Assembly (NCBI RefSeq): GCF_000832015.1
Contig: NZ_JXCJ01000001.1
Span: forward strand, 2,554,252 to 2,618,251
Length of the DNA stretch: 64,000 bases
DNA from: Gilvimarinus agarilyticus
GTDB lineage: Bacteria > Pseudomonadota > Gammaproteobacteria > Pseudomonadales > Cellvibrionaceae
Direction of reading: 5' to 3'
A program made the position numbers and the translations under genes. Positions within the stretch are counted from its first letter, which is position 1. Each line of letters begins with the position of its first letter. This document shows, in pieces, positions 55,901-64,000 of this stretch. Under the pieces are notes generated by a model, which worked only from the letters and a program-made list of their open reading frames with translations, had not been told where the DNA came from and searched no databases.

Positions 55901-58603
55901 ATGGCGGCCGTGCTATTTGACATAGAACCGCTTCGCGACGCACTGGAGCACAACACTCTACTGCTCACGGCCAATAACCGTCAGCGCAATCAAATTTTGC
56001 GCGCTTATCACGAGTTTCAGCAGGCACATAATAGCAATTGGCGCCAACCGCGAATTCTTAGCTTACGGCAGTGGACCGCGCAACAGTGGCAAGCGCTTTT
56101 ACTGAGTGGGAGCACGGAAATAACCGGCACGATAGCCAACAGCTGGCAAAGTCTTACCCTGTGGGAGCAGGTTATCGAGCGCAGCAATGCCGGGAGGTTA
56201 TTGCGCCAGCGTGAACTGGCAAACACCGCCGAGTCCGCTCGCAAGAACCTAGAGGCCTGGTGCTGCCCAGATACCGAGCTAGCCGCGGCCTGCACTCACC
56301 ACCCTAACGGCGACACCTATAGAGACTGGCTTAACGATTACCGTGCAGCACTGCAGCGCAACCAACTGGTCAGTGAGGAGCACGCCCAAGAGTTATTGCG
56401 TATCGCGTTCAGCCGCGAGGAGCTACCCACTGAAACAAACGCCCTACTCTACGGTTTTGATGATATCTCGCCCCTGGCAGAGTCGCTGCTGGCAGCCGCT
56501 TTACCCGACGGCACGCGGGCGCCAACCCAAAAGCAGGCCAACAGCAACCCCGTGCGGGTGACGCTTGGCGATCACGATAGCGAGATTCGCGCGGCCGCCA
56601 ACTGGGCGGACAATGTTTTGGCCCATGACCCCACCGCAGTAATTGGCATCGTTGTGCCCGAGCTAGGGCAGGAACGCCAGCGGGTCGAGCGCATCCTTAA
56701 AGAAGTATTTGAGCCTTTGGCTTGCCAACCCGGTAAAGAGCGTACGGTAGCACCCTTTAACTTCTCTAGCGGCACCCCATTGGGCTCGGCGGTGGTAATC
56801 CGCACCGCGCTCGACTGGCTGGCTTTTACCCTACAGGCCCAGCCCGTTGAGCGCGTGTGTCGCTTGCTCAGTAATATCTTTTGGGGCGATGCCGCACCGG
56901 AGCGTTTAATGCGCGCCGCCGTTATTAAAAGAATCCGCCGTACGGGCCGGCAAAAACTCAGCCTGGCTAACCTACGCTACTTACTCGAGGGGCTTACTCA
57001 GAAATACCCAGAGCTGGATTCCGAGCTGTCTCGCAGGCTACAAATAGCCAGCGAGCTAGAGCGTGAGCGCCATCATAAGCACAGCTTAGACCATTGGCTG
57101 GAGCGGATTATGAGTTACCTGGAGCAGCTCGGGTGGCCCGGCACGCGGGAGTTGGACAGCATAGAGTACCAACAGATTAAACAGTGGTACGACTTGCAGT
57201 TGGAAATCGCGAGCATCACCCAGGTACAGCCGACGTTTACCTTGTACGAGGTAACGGACTTACTGCGCCGCAGTGCGGACAAAACCCACTTTCAGGCCCA
57301 GACGCCCGATTCACCCATTCAAATATTGGGAGCCCTAGAGGCGTCGGGCTTAAACTTTAGTCATTGCTGGGTATTGGGAATGAGCCACCGTGCCTGGCCA
57401 CCAGCGCCCTCCCCTAACCCGTTATTACCAATCACTCTGCAACGCGAGTGGAACATGCCAAACGCCAGTGCCGAGCGTGAACTCGCCTATGCCGAGCGAT
57501 TAACCGAAAACTTTAAAGGTTGTGCACAACAGGTGGTGTTTAGCTACCCATCACACCAGGATGATCAATCGCTTAACCCCAGTAGCCTAATTGCCTCTTT
57601 GCCGCTCAGCTCACCTCAGGCGCTAGGTATTGCCGAGCAATCGTCCAGCATCCATTACTATCGGGAGCTGGCCGGTTCCGCCCAGCTAGAACCGGTCGAT
57701 TGTCGCTACGGCCCCAGCTTAACCTCCCCAGAGGTGCGCGGTGGCGCCGGCCTGTTCAAAGCTCAGGCCGCCTGCCCATTTATAGCGTTTGCCCGCTACC
57801 GCTTAGGTGCCAGTAGCGCTAACGACCCAACCCTGGGTTTTTCTGCCATTGAACGCGGCAATGTGGTGCACGAAGCCCTGGCCTTTGTTTGGCAAAAACT
57901 GGAAAGCGCCGAGGCTTTACAGTTGCTAGCGCCTGAAGCACTCGACGCCTTGATATTAGAGGCCTGCAACGAGGCCGTAAGCGCTACCGGCCGGGCCCGC
58001 GGCGCCGAGATCGGCGCCACATTCCGCCAGCTTGAAACCGAGCGTTTGCAACAGCTGCTCAGTCATTGGTTGGCACTCGAGCGGGCGCGTGAGCCTTTTA
58101 CCGTGCAGTCGATTGAATCTGAGTACCAACTAACCTTTGAGGGCTTAGAGCTAACGGTAAGAGTCGATAGAATCGATCAGCTCGCGACCGGGAAGCCGTT
58201 AATCATCGACTACAAAACCGGCCAGGTTAACCCCTCAAGCTGGCGGCCCGAAAATTTCACCGAGCCTCAACTGCCCTTGTACGCCTGTACTCTCGCACAG
58301 GACGGAGCGCAGGCCATCGCGTTTGCGCAAATCAACGCTAGCGAGCAGTGTTTTACCGGGCTTGGCACCGCAACCGGAATCGCGGGCATCAAAGACATCC
58401 CCGAAGAGCAGTGGCAACAGCAACTGGACGATTGGCAGCAGCGACTCGCGCAGCTCGCGCGCGAGTTTCGCGAGGCTTGGGCCGCGGTCGAATATCAAAA
58501 CAGCCAAGCGCGCTTATTTGACGCCGAATTTGAGGGCTTAACCCGTGCCGATGAGCAAACCGAGCTAAGCCAGTGGTTGCAACAACACGAGGGTCAATTA
58601 TGA
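55901..58603 (+). CDS. AddB-like helicase-fold/PD-(D/E)XK nuclease, DNA repair protein
   Basis: The 900-aa protein belongs to the family of AddB-like proteins often annotated as probable DNA repair proteins. It has an N-terminal inactive helicase-like part (LLLTANNRQRNQILRAY, LGALEASGLNFSHCWVLGM, PELGQERQRVERIL) and a C-terminal RecB-type nuclease with VRVDRIDQL and LIIDYKTGQ (D770, K772). It shares an ATGA overlap with the AddA-like gene. A lone cysteine (ACPFIAF, about residue 624) stands where AddB has the first Fe-S ligand, but no CxxC...C follows the nuclease motif, so an Fe-S cluster is unlikely. Confidence 0.88.
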   Translation: MAAVLFDIEPLRDALEHNTLLLTANNRQRNQILRAYHEFQQAHNSNWRQPRILSLRQWTAQQWQALLLSGSTEITGTIANSWQSLTLWEQVIERSNAGRLLRQRELANTAESARKNLEAWCCPDTELAAACTHHPNGDTYRDWLNDYRAALQRNQLVSEEHAQELLRIAFSREELPTETNALLYGFDDISPLAESLLAAALPDGTRAPTQKQANSNPVRVTLGDHDSEIRAAANWADNVLAHDPTAVIGIVVPELGQERQRVERILKEVFEPLACQPGKERTVAPFNFSSGTPLGSAVVIRTALDWLAFTLQAQPVERVCRLLSNIFWGDAAPERLMRAAVIKRIRRTGRQKLSLANLRYLLEGLTQKYPELDSELSRRLQIASELERERHHKHSLDHWLERIMSYLEQLGWPGTRELDSIEYQQIKQWYDLQLEIASITQVQPTFTLYEVTDLLRRSADKTHFQAQTPDSPIQILGALEASGLNFSHCWVLGMSHRAWPPAPSPNPLLPITLQREWNMPNASAERELAYAERLTENFKGCAQQVVFSYPSHQDDQSLNPSSLIASLPLSSPQALGIAEQSSSIHYYRELAGSAQLEPVDCRYGPSLTSPEVRGGAGLFKAQAACPFIAFARYRLGASSANDPTLGFSAIERGNVVHEALAFVWQKLESAEALQLLAPEALDALILEACNEAVSATGRARGAEIGATFRQLETERLQQLLSHWLALERAREPFTVQSIESEYQLTFEGLELTVRVDRIDQLATGKPLIIDYKTGQVNPSSWRPENFTEPQLPLYACTLAQDGAQAIAFAQINASEQCFTGLGTATGIAGIKDIPEEQWQQQLDDWQQRLAQLAREFREAWAAVEYQNSQARLFDAEFEGLTRADEQTELSQWLQQHEGQL

Positions 58604-61600
58604 GCGTAGGCAAACCCCAGCCACCGCGCGATGCCGACGTTCGGGCGCTGGCGCTCGACCCGACGCAATCGTTTGCCGTGGCCGCCCCTGCCGGCTCTGG
58701 CAAAACGGGCCTGCTGACCCACCGCATTCTTAAACTGCTGCTCACGGTAGATGCTCCCGAAGAAGTCCTTGCCATTACCTTTACCAATAAGGCCGCAAGT
58801 GAAATGCAAGAGCGCTTACTGGCCGCACTTGAGCAGTCGACTCACGACGACCCGCCTGACAGCGAGCATGAGTTGGCTTTGTGGCGCAGTGCCCGGGCCG
58901 TTATCGAGCGCGACCAACAACTTAACTGGCGCCTGCTGCACAATCCCAACCGCTTGCGGGTACAAACTATCGACGGGCTGTGCCGCTCCATTGCCTCTCA
59001 GTTACCCTTCGACAGTGAACTGGGGGCTATTCCCCCAACGCTGGACGACGCGGAAAGCGCCTACCGCGATGCGGCACAAACCTTTATTCAGTCGATGGAG
59101 CGCGAGGGCGAGCAGCGCGACGACTTAATACATCTGTGCCGTCACCTCGACAACAATTTAGCAGGCCTACAAGCGCTATTTGTCGCCTTGCTGCAAAAAC
59201 GCGAACAGTGGTTAGGCCCCATATTTTTAGCCTCTAGCGCCGAGGCGCGGCGCTTTCTCGAGGCGACACTGGCGCAAGTGACCAGCGAGCACCTGGAGCG
59301 CTTAACAGAAACACTGCAGCCGATTGCCAGCGAGCTTTGCCTGTTATTGGACGCCAGCGCCCAGTACCTATCCGAGCACAAACCAGAGAACCCGCTGGTG
59401 CAACTGCAGGGTATAACCAACTTGCCCGAGGCGGACCCGGCGGCACTGAGCGAGTGGTTGTTAATCGCCGAATTCTTACTCACCGGCAAGGGCGAGTGGC
59501 GTAAAAGCGTAACAGTGGCACAGGGTTTTGCCGCAGGTAAAACCGGCAAGCCGCTTAAAGACCGCTACCAGGAGTTAATCGAACAGCTCGCCCTTCTCCC
59601 CGATGCGCTAAAGCTAATAAATGAAGTGCGAACGCTGCCGCCGGCGCACTACAGCGATGCCGAATGGCAGATGCTGGCGTGCCTGACACGCCTGCTACCA
59701 CAGCTGGCGGCGCAACTGTGGCTGAGCTTTGCCGAGCTTGGCGCCACTGACTTTACCCAGGTCACCCTGGCGGCCCTTCAGGCGCTGGGTGAAAGTGACG
59801 ACCCGTCGGAGTTAGCGCTTAAACTCGACTATCAAATCAAACATATTTTGGTGGACGAGTTTCAGGACACCTCACTGCCGCAACTGCAATTACTGGAAAA
59901 GCTCACCGCCGGTTGGCAGCACGGCGACGGTCGCTCGCTGTTTATCGTTGGCGACGGCATGCAGTCCTGTTATGGCTTTCGCAATGCCAACGTCGGCTTA
60001 TTTTTACAGGCAAGGCAGCAAGGTATCGGCCAGGTGGCGCTCAATGCGGTTGACCTGGAGGTTAATTTTCGCTCCTACGGCGGGGTTGTAGACTGGGTAA
60101 ACCAAGTGTTTCAGGAGGCTTTTCCCGCAGCCGATGACATCTCGCGAGGCGCGGTAAGTTACACCCCCTCTTGCGCTTTTAAACCCCGGCAAGAGGCTCC
60201 GGCCGTGGAGGTTTATCTAAGCACAGCCTCGCCCAAAGCAGAGCTGGAAACCCCGGGCGGACGCGATTTGGAGGCAGCCCGTGCGCACGAAGCCCGCGCG
60301 GCGGTCGAGCTGGTGCGTCAGGCACAGCGGCGCAAGCCTCAAGGCAGCATTGCGATATTGGGGCGTGGCCGTAGCCACTTACAGCAAATTATCAGCGAGT
60401 TAAGCCGCGCCGACATCCCCTTTCAGGCAAACGCTATCGACTCGCTGGCCAGCCGCATGGTAATTCGCGATTTAACCACACTCACCCGCGCCCTGTTGCG
60501 CCCAGACGATCGAATTGCCTGGCTTGCGCTATTGCGCACCCCGTGGTGCGGGCTGGATATGCACGATCTACATGCCCTCACCCACGCTCCCCTCCCGGAC
60601 TCCGGCCCGCGAGACACCTGGGATTTACCGTTTATTTGGCAGCAGTTACATAACTCCGAGGCTATAGAAGCGCTCAGTGACAATGGCCGACAGCTACTTA
60701 CGCGATTAGCGCAGATCCTTGACCGGGCACGGCTCAGTGCCGGCCGACTAAGTTTGCGTGAGTGGCTTTGGGGAACCTGGCTGGAGCTTGGCGGCCCCAC
60801 GGCACTGTTAAACGATTCTGACCACGAGGACGCCCAAGCCTATTTTAATTTACTCGATAGATTTGACTGCGGGGGTAGCATCGAAGACTGGAGCGGGCTT
60901 GAGCGCGGTTTAAAACAACTGTTTGCCGCGCCCATGGCAAGCGAGCCTGCGCAAGACTCGCTGCCGCCGGTGCAAATTATGACCCTACACAAATCTAAAG
61001 GGTTAGAGTTTGATACGGTGATCATCCCTGGGCTCGATCGCCCCACCCAATCCGACGGCAAATCGTTATTACTGTGGCGAGAGCGCCTGTCGGCCGCTGG
61101 CGAGCCACAGTTGTTGCTCGGCCCTTTGGCTCCGGCGGGCGAGGATCACGGTGCCCTTTATCAGCACCTTAAATACGAGCAGAAGCAACAGGACTCATAC
61201 GAGGCGACACGCTTGCTCTACGTCGGCTGCACCCGCGCCATTGAACGGCTCTATCTACTTGGCTGCACCACACAAAAACAAGAACAAAGCCTCGCCGAAA
61301 CAGCTCCCGGGGGCATGCTGCGGGAGATCTGGCCTCAGGTAGCCGATACAGCCCAAAGCGTTACTGACCTGGTAAGTGGTGAGGCTCAGGTGAGCCTGCA
61401 AAATAATCCGGCGGGCGGATATATTCGTCGTTTGTCGGCCAGCTGGCAGGCACCACCGGCACAGGATAATCCGCGTCTGGCCCATTTGCGCGGCAGGATA
61501 CGTACCGAAGAGAACAACATCCCTCCCCGGGAAGCCCGCGATCAAGCGGTGGCACGGCATACCGGCACCGTGATTCATATGGTACTTGACGCTCTGGCGC

Positions 61601-62076
61601 AACAACCGCTACCCACAAACACCGAGCACTATTGCCAAACTCAGGCGCCTCGCTGGAGGTTGCTGTTACTGCAACAGGGCGTGGGGTACGATTGGATCGG
61701 TAATGCACTTGGGCACCTACAGCGCGCCATTCAAGCGACGCTCGACAGCGCTAAAGGTCGCTGGGTGCTGGCACAACACCCTCAGGCAGCCAGCGAAGCC
61801 AGCTACGTCAGCGGCCGGGCAGGCGCTTTTAGGCAGCACATTATCGACCGCACCTTTATCGCCGATGGGCAGCGCTGGATTATTGATTATAAAAGCTCTG
61901 AACCGGCAGGCGAGCAGCCCCGCGAGAGTTTTGCCGAACAGCTGATTGCCGAGCACCGTGAGCAACTTGAGCGCTATCAGAGCCTGTTTGCCCATGAGTC
62001 ACTGCCAGTCACAATGGCCCTTTATTGCCCGTTTTTACCCGAAGATCACCAATTAATAAAGATTCCTATCGGCTAA
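58600..62076 (+). CDS. AddA-like UvrD-type helicase with C-terminal RecB nuclease domain
   Basis: The 1158-aa protein has superfamily 1 helicase motifs: Walker A APAGSGKT (29-36), TFTNKAASEMQERL, VDEFQDTS (about 417), QSCYGFRNANVGLF and TLHKSKGLEFDTVIIP. A C-terminal RecB nuclease domain has WIIDYKSSEP (about 1090) with an HxxL-type segment (GTVIHMVLDAL) before it. It pairs with the AddB-like gene as a two-subunit helicase-nuclease for processing double-strand breaks. Start at 58600 overlaps the upstream stop. A longer frame from 58573 is less likely. Whether it coexists with RecBCD cannot be seen here. Confidence 0.9.
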   Translation: MSVGKPQPPRDADVRALALDPTQSFAVAAPAGSGKTGLLTHRILKLLLTVDAPEEVLAITFTNKAASEMQERLLAALEQSTHDDPPDSEHELALWRSARAVIERDQQLNWRLLHNPNRLRVQTIDGLCRSIASQLPFDSELGAIPPTLDDAESAYRDAAQTFIQSMEREGEQRDDLIHLCRHLDNNLAGLQALFVALLQKREQWLGPIFLASSAEARRFLEATLAQVTSEHLERLTETLQPIASELCLLLDASAQYLSEHKPENPLVQLQGITNLPEADPAALSEWLLIAEFLLTGKGEWRKSVTVAQGFAAGKTGKPLKDRYQELIEQLALLPDALKLINEVRTLPPAHYSDAEWQMLACLTRLLPQLAAQLWLSFAELGATDFTQVTLAALQALGESDDPSELALKLDYQIKHILVDEFQDTSLPQLQLLEKLTAGWQHGDGRSLFIVGDGMQSCYGFRNANVGLFLQARQQGIGQVALNAVDLEVNFRSYGGVVDWVNQVFQEAFPAADDISRGAVSYTPSCAFKPRQEAPAVEVYLSTASPKAELETPGGRDLEAARAHEARAAVELVRQAQRRKPQGSIAILGRGRSHLQQIISELSRADIPFQANAIDSLASRMVIRDLTTLTRALLRPDDRIAWLALLRTPWCGLDMHDLHALTHAPLPDSGPRDTWDLPFIWQQLHNSEAIEALSDNGRQLLTRLAQILDRARLSAGRLSLREWLWGTWLELGGPTALLNDSDHEDAQAYFNLLDRFDCGGSIEDWSGLERGLKQLFAAPMASEPAQDSLPPVQIMTLHKSKGLEFDTVIIPGLDRPTQSDGKSLLLWRERLSAAGEPQLLLGPLAPAGEDHGALYQHLKYEQKQQDSYEATRLLYVGCTRAIERLYLLGCTTQKQEQSLAETAPGGMLREIWPQVADTAQSVTDLVSGEAQVSLQNNPAGGYIRRLSASWQAPPAQDNPRLAHLRGRIRTEENNIPPREARDQAVARHTGTVIHMVLDALAQQPLPTNTEHYCQTQAPRWRLLLLQQGVGYDWIGNALGHLQRAIQATLDSAKGRWVLAQHPQAASEASYVSGRAGAFRQHIIDRTFIADGQRWIIDYKSSEPAGEQPRESFAEQLIAEHREQLERYQSLFAHESLPVTMALYCPFLPEDHQLIKIPIG

Positions 62077-62230
62077 AAACAACGGATTTAGCCTCGCTAT
62101 GGGGGCAATAACAAAAAACATCGGCTACAGCCCCAAAAAGGTGAGAAGTTTCAGTACAATAGCCACTCATAAACAGAAACGGGTGTAAAGAGCCCGGTTA
62201 ACGACCACATATTTAATGACTGGAACGCTG

Positions 62231-63316
62231 ATGTCTAATGCAACGCAAGATGCTGCCGTTGACGATTTAAACGTCGTCTCGCAAGAGCTGCTGATCTCGC
62301 CGGCCGAACTCAAACGTGAGTTGCCGTTGAGCGACAATGCTCGGCAGGTGATTACCGAAGGCCGCGAAACCATTCGCAATATTCTCGATCGCAAAGATCC
62401 CCGCATCTTTGTGGTTATCGGCCCCTGCTCTATCCATGACGTAGAAGCTGCCAAAGATTATGCGGCGCGTCTTAAAAAGCTCGCCGATGAGGTTAGCGAT
62501 AGCATCTATGTGGTTATGCGTGTCTATTTTGAGAAACCGCGTACCACCGTTGGCTGGAAAGGACTGATAAACGACCCTTACCTTAATGACTCATTCAAGA
62601 TTCAAGAGGGGCTACACATCGGTCGCAAGCTGCTGCTCGACATCTCCGAGCTGGGCCTGCCCACCGCCACCGAAGCGCTGGACCCAATTTCGCCGCAGTA
62701 CCTGCACGATCTAATCAGCTGGTCGGCCATTGGCGCTCGTACCACCGAGTCGCAAACCCACCGTGAAATGGCCAGTGGCCTGTCCTCGGCGGTCGGCTTT
62801 AAAAACGGTACCGATGGCGGCCTGACCGTGGCCATCAACGCATTGCAGTCGGTTTCTAAGCCGCACCGTTTTCTCGGTATCAATACCGAGGGGCAAGTGT
62901 CCATCGTACGCACTCGTGGCAACAGCTACGGCCATGTAGTGTTGCGCGGCGGCAATGGCAAACCCAACTATGACTCTGTCAGCGTCGCCATGTGTGAAGA
63001 GGAACTGGAAAAAGCCAAGGTTACTCCGAACATTATGGTGGACTGCAGCCACGCCAACTCCAACAAAGATCACAACCTTCAACCGCTGGTTATGGAGAAT
63101 GTCGCCAACCAAATCGTTGAAGGTAATAAGTCGATTATTGGCTTAATGGTGGAGAGCAACATCGGCGCGGGGAACCAGAAAATACCCGATGATTTAAGCA
63201 TGTTAGAGTACGGTGTATCGGTAACCGACGCCTGTATCGACTGGGCCAGCACCGAAAAAGCCCTGCGAGATATGCGCGATAAAATCAAGCCCGTACTGGC
63301 AAGCCGTAATAGCTAA
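62231..63316 (+). CDS. 3-deoxy-7-phosphoheptulonate synthase (class I DAHP synthase, AroG-type)
   Basis: The enzyme condenses PEP and erythrose-4-phosphate, the first step of the shikimate pathway. The 361-aa protein has FVVIGPCSIHDVEAA, MRVYFEKPRTTVGWKGLIND, IGARTTESQTHREMASGLS, VGFKNGTDGGL, NIMVDCSHANSNKDH and GLMVESNIGAGNQ, which are the family signatures. The ATG at 62231 has a GGAA site 6 bases before it. Which aromatic amino acid inhibits it, and so whether it is aroF, aroG or aroH, is not decided by what I can read. Confidence 0.96.
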   Translation: MSNATQDAAVDDLNVVSQELLISPAELKRELPLSDNARQVITEGRETIRNILDRKDPRIFVVIGPCSIHDVEAAKDYAARLKKLADEVSDSIYVVMRVYFEKPRTTVGWKGLINDPYLNDSFKIQEGLHIGRKLLLDISELGLPTATEALDPISPQYLHDLISWSAIGARTTESQTHREMASGLSSAVGFKNGTDGGLTVAINALQSVSKPHRFLGINTEGQVSIVRTRGNSYGHVVLRGGNGKPNYDSVSVAMCEEELEKAKVTPNIMVDCSHANSNKDHNLQPLVMENVANQIVEGNKSIIGLMVESNIGAGNQKIPDDLSMLEYGVSVTDACIDWASTEKALRDMRDKIKPVLASRNS

Positions 63317-63336
63317 CCGCGGCTGTCAGCCTACAT

Positions 63337-63366
63337 AAAAAAGCCCCGCACTTGCGGGGCTTTTTT
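63337..63366 (+). terminator. Rho-independent terminator after DAHP synthase
   Basis: Stem GCCCCGC / GCGGGGC, loop ACTT, A-run before and T-run after. It probably serves both this gene and the convergent DUF481 gene. Confidence 0.9.
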
Positions 63367-63386
63367 GTGGTTAACGATTATAAGCT

Positions 63387-64000
63387 CTAGTAATCCCATG
63401 CCAGCCCTAAGTTTAGCGCGTAGTCATCTGCTTCAGGAATCACGCCGTCTTCATCCGCCTGCGGGTTAGAAGTGCGGTTCCATTCGTAAGTTAGTGTCAC
63501 CTCCAGACGGTCAGTCAAATCAATATCTACGCCGGTCTCGATGTAATGCTTGTAGTTACCGGCTGCATCATTGGTGAACTGCGCCTGATAGCTTAACGAG
63601 TAAGTGATGTCACTGGTAATGTCGTACTCGAGTTTGGTATCACCCAGCAGCGCGGGTGTTTCCACGGTTCGGTCTGAGCCCGCTGGAGCCGTTGTGTACT
63701 CCTGATACTGATAACCTGGCCCACCACTGATCGTCCAGGTTACCCGCTCATTGTCGGCGATATAATAACCAAAAAAGACACCCAGGGTTCCCCGGTGCTC
63801 GATGTTTTGAAAGCGGTCCCGATAATATTCCAGATAGCCCGGCGTCCAGTACGTTCGGGCGGTAATAAATATGTCGTAACGGCCATCGGCGCGGTGGCTC
63901 TCTTCGGTGCGCACGCCCTGCACTTCTGTCGTTCCGGCGTCGTAGGTAAAATTAAAACGCGAGCGAGCTGAGCGTCTGGTAAGGTCAATATCGGTATCAA
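63387..64000 (-). CDS. DUF481 outer-membrane barrel protein (N-terminus beyond window)
   Basis: The frame is open from 64000 to the stop at 63387, so the 5' end is missing. The visible part shows alternating beta strands (RSRFNFTYDAGTTEV, TYWTPGYLEYYRDRFQNIEH, FFGYYIADNERVTW, TISGGPGYQYQEY, YSLSYQAQFTND, LEVTLTYEWNRTSNP) and ends DYALNLGLAWDY. This is the pattern of DUF481 (YdiY-like) proteins, predicted outer-membrane barrels of unknown function. Confidence 0.85.
   Translation of the reverse strand, partial: DTDIDLTRRSARSRFNFTYDAGTTEVQGVRTEESHRADGRYDIFITARTYWTPGYLEYYRDRFQNIEHRGTLGVFFGYYIADNERVTWTISGGPGYQYQEYTTAPAGSDRTVETPALLGDTKLEYDITSDITYSLSYQAQFTNDAAGNYKHYIETGVDIDLTDRLEVTLTYEWNRTSNPQADEDGVIPEADDYALNLGLAWDY

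Overview
The window reads as a contiguous piece of a gammaproteobacterial chromosome. The evidence is system I cytochrome c maturation (ccmA-I), an smc-zipA-ligA block, CysB, RmuC, tRNA genes with encoded CCA, a FliK-like/FhlB pair next to ccmA as in pseudomonads, and many gammaproteobacterial conserved-unknown families (DUF815, DUF3012, DUF1315, DUF2797, DUF1853, DUF2489). A marine Cellvibrionales/Pseudomonadales-type heterotroph fits (TonB receptor, dispersed palindromic repeats). Genus cannot be fixed from the sequence alone. Coding is dense and mostly on the minus strand up to 45 kb, mostly on the plus strand after that.

Layout. 1-1257: C-terminal part of a TonB-dependent receptor. 1.3-3.0 kb: a nearly gene-free, locally AT-richer stretch with several repeat families and one small membrane-protein gene. 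3.0-12.3 kb (minus): an apparent long operon of an unknown 141-aa protein, hemB, a DUF3012 protein, a three-gene MksFEB/JetABC-type condensin, a voltage-gated-type cation channel and a DUF815 ATPase. 12.35-18.95 kb (minus): ligA, zipA and smc, so two different SMC-type machines lie within about 14 kb. 19.2-26.8 kb (minus): ccmABCDEFG, then an opposite-strand tRNA-Val/tRNA-Asp unit with its own promoter and terminator, then ccmHI. 27-28.8 kb (plus): FliK-like protein and FhlB.

28.8-45.4 kb (minus except DUF1853): photolyase with a TudS/YbgA-type protein, cysB, 5'-nucleotidase, pepN, DUF2797, DUF1315, a GlpG-type rhomboid, a metallophosphoesterase with NAD kinase, DUF1853, a double cyclic-nucleotide-binding/rhodanese protein, a PLP enzyme, a coiled-coil protein of unknown function, a 27-codon acidic micro-ORF with a strong hairpin, and a second tRNA-Val/tRNA-Asp unit inverted relative to the first. 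45.7-64 kb: sensor histidine kinase, lipoprotein, trmA, DUF2489, rmuC, TPR protein, murI, a dCache-HAMP-PAS-GGDEF-EAL protein, an AddB-like/AddA-like helicase-nuclease pair, aroG-type DAHP synthase and a DUF481 outer-membrane barrel cut by the window end.

Most genes are housekeeping. The features most worth a second look are: the condensin operon that lacks a JetD/MksG nuclease and is followed by an ion channel and an AAA ATPase; the channel's acidic TFEDWTD filter, which resembles engineered calcium-selective versions of NavAb; the split ccm cluster and its inverted tRNA twin; the micro-ORF with hairpins; the AddB-like protein without a visible C-terminal Fe-S cysteine set; and the repeat-bounded stretch at 1.3-3.0 kb. 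No CRISPR array, prophage, transposase or classical defence island was seen.
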